Source: Devosia subaequoris
GTDB taxonomy: Bacteria > Pseudomonadota > Alphaproteobacteria > Rhizobiales > Devosiaceae
Assembly: GCF_014197055.1 (NCBI RefSeq)
Contig: NZ_JACIEW010000003.1
Coordinates: forward strand, 310,001-374,000
Length of the DNA stretch: 64,000 bases
Reading direction: 5' to 3'
The notes beneath the pieces are model-generated. The model did not search any database. It was not told the DNA's origin and worked only from the letters and a program-made list of their open reading frames with translations. Of this stretch, positions 61,115-64,000 are shown in pieces (position 1 is the first letter of the stretch; each line of letters begins with the position of its first letter). The translations under genes were made by a program, and so were the position numbers.

Positions 61115-62095
61115 TTACAGCGCGTTGATGGCGTCGAGCGCGCCTCCCGGCCAATCGTTGGCCAGATCGGACTCGAGATATTTCTGCTGCGCATAAGTGC
61201 GGAAGGCATCCTGATCGGGCTCATAGATATCCAGGCCCACGCTCTTGAAGCGGTCAACCAGTTCAGCCTCGCGCTTCAGGTGCTCTTCCTGGCTGAAGTC
61301 GATGGCAACCTTGGCAGCGGCCTGGAAGGCCTCCTGCTGTTCCGGGTTCATGGCGTCCCAGGCAGAGTTGCTGATCACCAGAAGGTCGAAACCAACCAGG
61401 TGTGAGGTCAGGACAATCTGGTCCATGACTTCGTAGAACTTCATGTTCTCAACGTTTGGCAGCGGGTTGTCCTGGCCGTCGATGGCACCGGTCTGAAGCC
61501 CTGTATAAACCTCGGCATAGGCCATTGGTGTTGGGTTGGCACCCAGCGACGTGCCCAGGAACTGCCAAGCATCGCCGCCCGGCATGCGCAGCTTGATACC
61601 GGCCATGTCCGCTGGGGTTGCGATCTTTTTGTCACCGCGCAAGCCAACCTGACGGGCACCGAAATAGGTCGGCCCGAGAATCTTGATGCCGAGCTGGTCT
61701 GACGCCATCTGCTTGAATTCAGCACCCACTTCGCTGTCAAAGAAAGCACGCAGGTGGGCAGCATCCCTAAACAGGTAGGCCGAGGTCAGCAGCGACCAGG
61801 CGGGAATCTGGTTGGAGATGTCCTGAGGAGCAATGTTGCCCAATTCCAGGTTGCCACGTTGCAGCGCTACCAGCTCGGTGCCCTGCGCAAACAGAGTTGC
61901 CCCGTAGTAGGGCTCAACAGTGGCAAAGTCCGCAACCTGCGATGAGAGCAGGTTGATCATTTCAGCGCGAATGTCCTGCTCCGAAAACACCGCAGAAAAG
62001 CGCAGCGTTGGATTATCCTGGGCAAGCGCCGGGAAGGCAGCTGCCAGCACCAGGCCACCCACCATAAGGGCGCGACGTGAAAGCGAAATATTCAT
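61115..62095 (-). CDS. TRAP transporter solute-binding protein (DctP type)
   Basis: A 326-residue DctP-family binding protein. Signal peptide about residues 1-25 (ALMVGGLVLAAAFPALA-QD). The carboxylate-clamping Arg is in GIKLRMPGGDAW, followed by AYAEVYTGLQTGAIDGQDNP. AGGGAGGAAGATTG precedes the ATG at 62095. The substrate is a carboxylic acid; the neighbouring dehydroquinase-like and shikimate-dehydrogenase-like enzymes suggest a cyclitol carboxylate, by inference. Confidence 0.9.
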   Translation of the reverse strand: MNISLSRRALMVGGLVLAAAFPALAQDNPTLRFSAVFSEQDIRAEMINLLSSQVADFATVEPYYGATLFAQGTELVALQRGNLELGNIAPQDISNQIPAWSLLTSAYLFRDAAHLRAFFDSEVGAEFKQMASDQLGIKILGPTYFGARQVGLRGDKKIATPADMAGIKLRMPGGDAWQFLGTSLGANPTPMAYAEVYTGLQTGAIDGQDNPLPNVENMKFYEVMDQIVLTSHLVGFDLLVISNSAWDAMNPEQQEAFQAAAKVAIDFSQEEHLKREAELVDRFKSVGLDIYEPDQDAFRTYAQQKYLESDLANDWPGGALDAINAL

Positions 62096-62367
62096 CAATC
62101 TTCCTCCCTGGAATGTCTCACATTCCACTTTTGTTACCTTCGTGAGCCGAACCCACTGCGGCCCGGCATGATCCGTTGCGGGTCTTCACTCCCATCGAAC
62201 GGATGTGCTCCGACACTGAAAACCTCCCGTCATCGGGCTGGATGCACTTTGTACGAAATGGTTCGTTCATGTCAATGGCGAGAATTTGACGCTGAAAGCC
62301 TACTTCCTATTTCTCAGCTAAACTGTTAACTATCAGACAATACTCACTTCGTCAGATAACTTTGATT

Positions 62368-63039
62368 ATGTCCAGATACGATCTTTCGCAATCTGTCGGC
62401 GCAGCCACCTATCAACGCATGCGACAGGACATCATTGCCTGCCGCCTTCGCCCCGGAGACAAACTGCGGCTGGAGGGGCTTCGCGAACGCTATGATGCAG
62501 GCGTTAGCACGCTACGAGAGATTCTGAGCCGACTGGTCAGCGAGTCACTTGTAGTCGCGGAGGGGCAGAAGGGGTTTGCGGTTGCGCCAGTCACGCTGCA
62601 GGACTTGCGTGAAATCGCCGACCTCAGATTATTGCTCGAAAGCCACGCCCTCGCTCTTTCCCTGGCAGCGGGCGACCTGGAATGGGAAGGCCGCGTCGTT
62701 GCGGCGCATCACATACTGGCTGCCACTGAAAAGAAGTTGTTGGCAGGGCAGGAACGCCAGACGGTCAACTGGGTGCGATACGACTTCGCCTTTCACAACG
62801 CTCTCATCTCGGCATGCGGGTCACAGGTGCTCCTTGACCTGCATGCTGCAACGTTTGATCGCTTTCTGCGCTATCACATGTGGGCAGCCAGCTTCCGCGG
62901 TGCCGGCGTAGTCGATGATCATCAGGTGCTGTTCGAAATGGCGATCGCCCGCGATGTCGATGGCGCACTGACCATGTTGGCCACCCACGTCAATAGTGGC
63001 GTGGAGCATGTGCTGTTGACTGGGAGGCTGGACAGTTAA
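62368..63039 (+). CDS. GntR/FCD-type regulator of the TRAP cluster
   Basis: A 223-residue FadR-subfamily regulator: winged helix about residues 12-72 (IACRLRPGDKLRLEGLRERY, GVSTLREILSRLVSES), FCD domain about residues 80-215 (DFAFHNALISACGS). The ATG at 62368 has no strong ribosome-binding site; a TTG 6 nt upstream is an alternative. Divergent from the TRAP operon; its stop overlaps that of the convergent dehydrogenase gene. The 272-bp promoter region shows imperfect repeats but no clean palindrome I would call. Confidence 0.85.
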   Translation: MSRYDLSQSVGAATYQRMRQDIIACRLRPGDKLRLEGLRERYDAGVSTLREILSRLVSESLVVAEGQKGFAVAPVTLQDLREIADLRLLLESHALALSLAAGDLEWEGRVVAAHHILAATEKKLLAGQERQTVNWVRYDFAFHNALISACGSQVLLDLHAATFDRFLRYHMWAASFRGAGVVDDHQVLFEMAIARDVDGALTMLATHVNSGVEHVLLTGRLDS

Positions 63040-63959
63040 GCATTTGCCGCAAACGTCTTGCTCATTTCCGCGCTGTCCGGATCAATATCGGTGAACAGAC
63101 GGAAGGCACGAGCCGCTTGGTAGATGGCCATTCCGCCGCCGGGCAATGTGCGGCATCCAAGCCTCGAGGCCTGGCGGATCAGTTCGGTTTCGCGAGGAAA
63201 GTAGATTATGTCGGCCAGCCATTGATGCCGACCAAGTATTGCCGGATCGAAGGGCATGCCCGGCAGCTTCTCCATCCCTACGGGTGTGGCATTCACCACG
63301 CCGGCCGCTTGGCCGATCGCTTCTCCTAATTGGTCGGGCATCAGGGCCCGGGTGCGAGCATTACTGGTTCGCGCAATATGAGTGGCCAGAATTTGCGCCC
63401 GTGCGGCGTCGGCATCGACGATGTCGAGTGAAGTGGCGCCAAGTTGGACCAAGGCATGAGCAATAGCCGCGCCGGCGCCCCCTGCCCCGACCTGCACGAC
63501 ATGGTCCATCTGTACCGCGCCAAGGCCGACGCGGACGCTTTGGGCAAAGCCCCAGCTATCGGTGTTGTGTCCCATGCAGCCGCCATGTCTCAACACCACC
63601 GTATTCACGGCGCCAATCAGATCGGCTTCCGGCGACAAATCATCGAGCAATGGCAGAATAGCTTGTTTGAAGGGATAGGTGATGTTCAGCCCTGAATAGC
63701 CACGCTCCTTGACTGCGGCTAGCATGGCCTCAAGGTCGTTGTCTTCGAGGCCAAGGCGGTCGAAGTCGATCAAGTCATAGCGGTAGTGGAGGCCGTGTCG
63801 TTCCCCTTCAGCTTCGTGCATGGCCGGTGTGAGCGACGAACCAATACCCCGCCCCAATAAGCCGACCCGCACGACCTTGTCTTGTCTACCAGCAAAACCG
63901 GAGCGCGCCGCATCAACGATCGCGAAGGCTTTTCGAACGCGATCACCTTGTTTAGTCAC
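63036..63959 (-). CDS. Shikimate/quinate-dehydrogenase-family enzyme
   Basis: A 307-residue AroE-fold dehydrogenase. Catalytic Lys in LNITYPFKQA, Asp in GHNTDSWGF, Rossmann loop QVGAGGAGAA. The N-terminal block GRGIGSSLTPAMHEAEG resembles the RifI/SdhL and quinate-dehydrogenase branch rather than biosynthetic AroE. With the TRAP importer and the dehydroquinase-like enzyme it probably belongs to a catabolic route for a shikimate-like compound. About 25 residues precede the usual start, so a later start is possible. Confidence 0.83.
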   Translation of the reverse strand: MTKQGDRVRKAFAIVDAARSGFAGRQDKVVRVGLLGRGIGSSLTPAMHEAEGERHGLHYRYDLIDFDRLGLEDNDLEAMLAAVKERGYSGLNITYPFKQAILPLLDDLSPEADLIGAVNTVVLRHGGCMGHNTDSWGFAQSVRVGLGAVQMDHVVQVGAGGAGAAIAHALVQLGATSLDIVDADAARAQILATHIARTSNARTRALMPDQLGEAIGQAAGVVNATPVGMEKLPGMPFDPAILGRHQWLADIIYFPRETELIRQASRLGCRTLPGGGMAIYQAARAFRLFTDIDPDSAEMSKTFAANA

Positions 63960-64000
63960 CGAGGAGCTCCCTGGCGGAAAACTCTCCGCCCTTGTTTTCA

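Noticed and set aside
1..64000. CRISPR arrays, insertion sequences, tRNA or rRNA genes, phage modules
   Set aside because: No regularly spaced repeats, transposase or integrase frames, tRNA-like cloverleaf ends or rRNA segments were recognised anywhere in the window.

Overview
The window is dense, GC-rich, strongly operonic chromosomal DNA of an alphaproteobacterium. The betICBA and choXWV blocks, several CUT1-type sugar ABC transporters, a phn C-P lyase cluster, a Ku/LigD pair and a poxvirus-type topoisomerase IB together suggest a soil or plant-associated member of the Hyphomicrobiales. Devosia-like genera are my best guess, but no rRNA or other marker gene is present to prove it. I see no tRNA, rRNA, CRISPR array, prophage or insertion sequence. 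Almost everything here is uptake and catabolism, each block with its own local regulator and a palindromic operator.

Layout. (1) 1-6772: osmoprotectant block. betI-betC-betB-betA run leftward and choX-choW-choV rightward from a shared promoter region carrying a BetI-type palindrome at 3713-3732. (2) 6776-21876: a catabolic regulon of unknown substrate. It has an alpha/beta-hydrolase fused to two NTF2-like domains, two histidinol-dehydrogenase-family enzymes, an SDR, a bicupin protein, an RraA-family protein, an amidase, a CUT1 ABC transporter and a LacI regulator. Five copies of a 16-bp palindrome (two half-sites TTG[AC]ATnC facing each other) tie these promoters together. (3) 22048-33883: phosphonate block. 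Leftward lie an internally deleted phnM, phnN and a hexapeptide acetyltransferase; rightward lie phnFGHIJKLM and phnCDEE. Three palindromes centred on ATTCGAAT mark PhnF control. The PhnJ here lacks most of the cysteines that hold the iron-sulfur cluster in classical C-P lyase, so this looks like a variant C-P-lyase-like system. (4) 33897-37810: a ferric-iron-type ABC transporter. (5) 37961-42538: non-homologous end joining (ku, ligD) divergent from topoisomerase IB. (6) 42667-58391: a second catabolic region with another CUT1 transporter, three more RraA-family proteins, a 3-hydroxyisobutyrate-dehydrogenase-like enzyme, a lactonase-like amidohydrolase, a YciI protein, a class III CoA-transferase, a crotonase lacking the hydratase glutamates, an apiosidase-like glycosidase and RpiB, with two GntR regulators. 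TTCTTGTATnCAAGAA-type palindromes link several of these promoters. (7) 58381-63959: an aldehyde dehydrogenase relic, then a TRAP transporter with a dehydroquinase-like and a shikimate-dehydrogenase-like enzyme and a GntR regulator.

A recurring architectural feature is a strong hairpin directly downstream of every solute-binding-protein gene (six of six), probably setting a high ratio of binding protein to permease. The observations most worth following are the cysteine-poor PhnJ beside a gutted classical phnM, the LacI regulon with two HisD paralogs, and the dehydroquinase-like enzyme with an altered active site.
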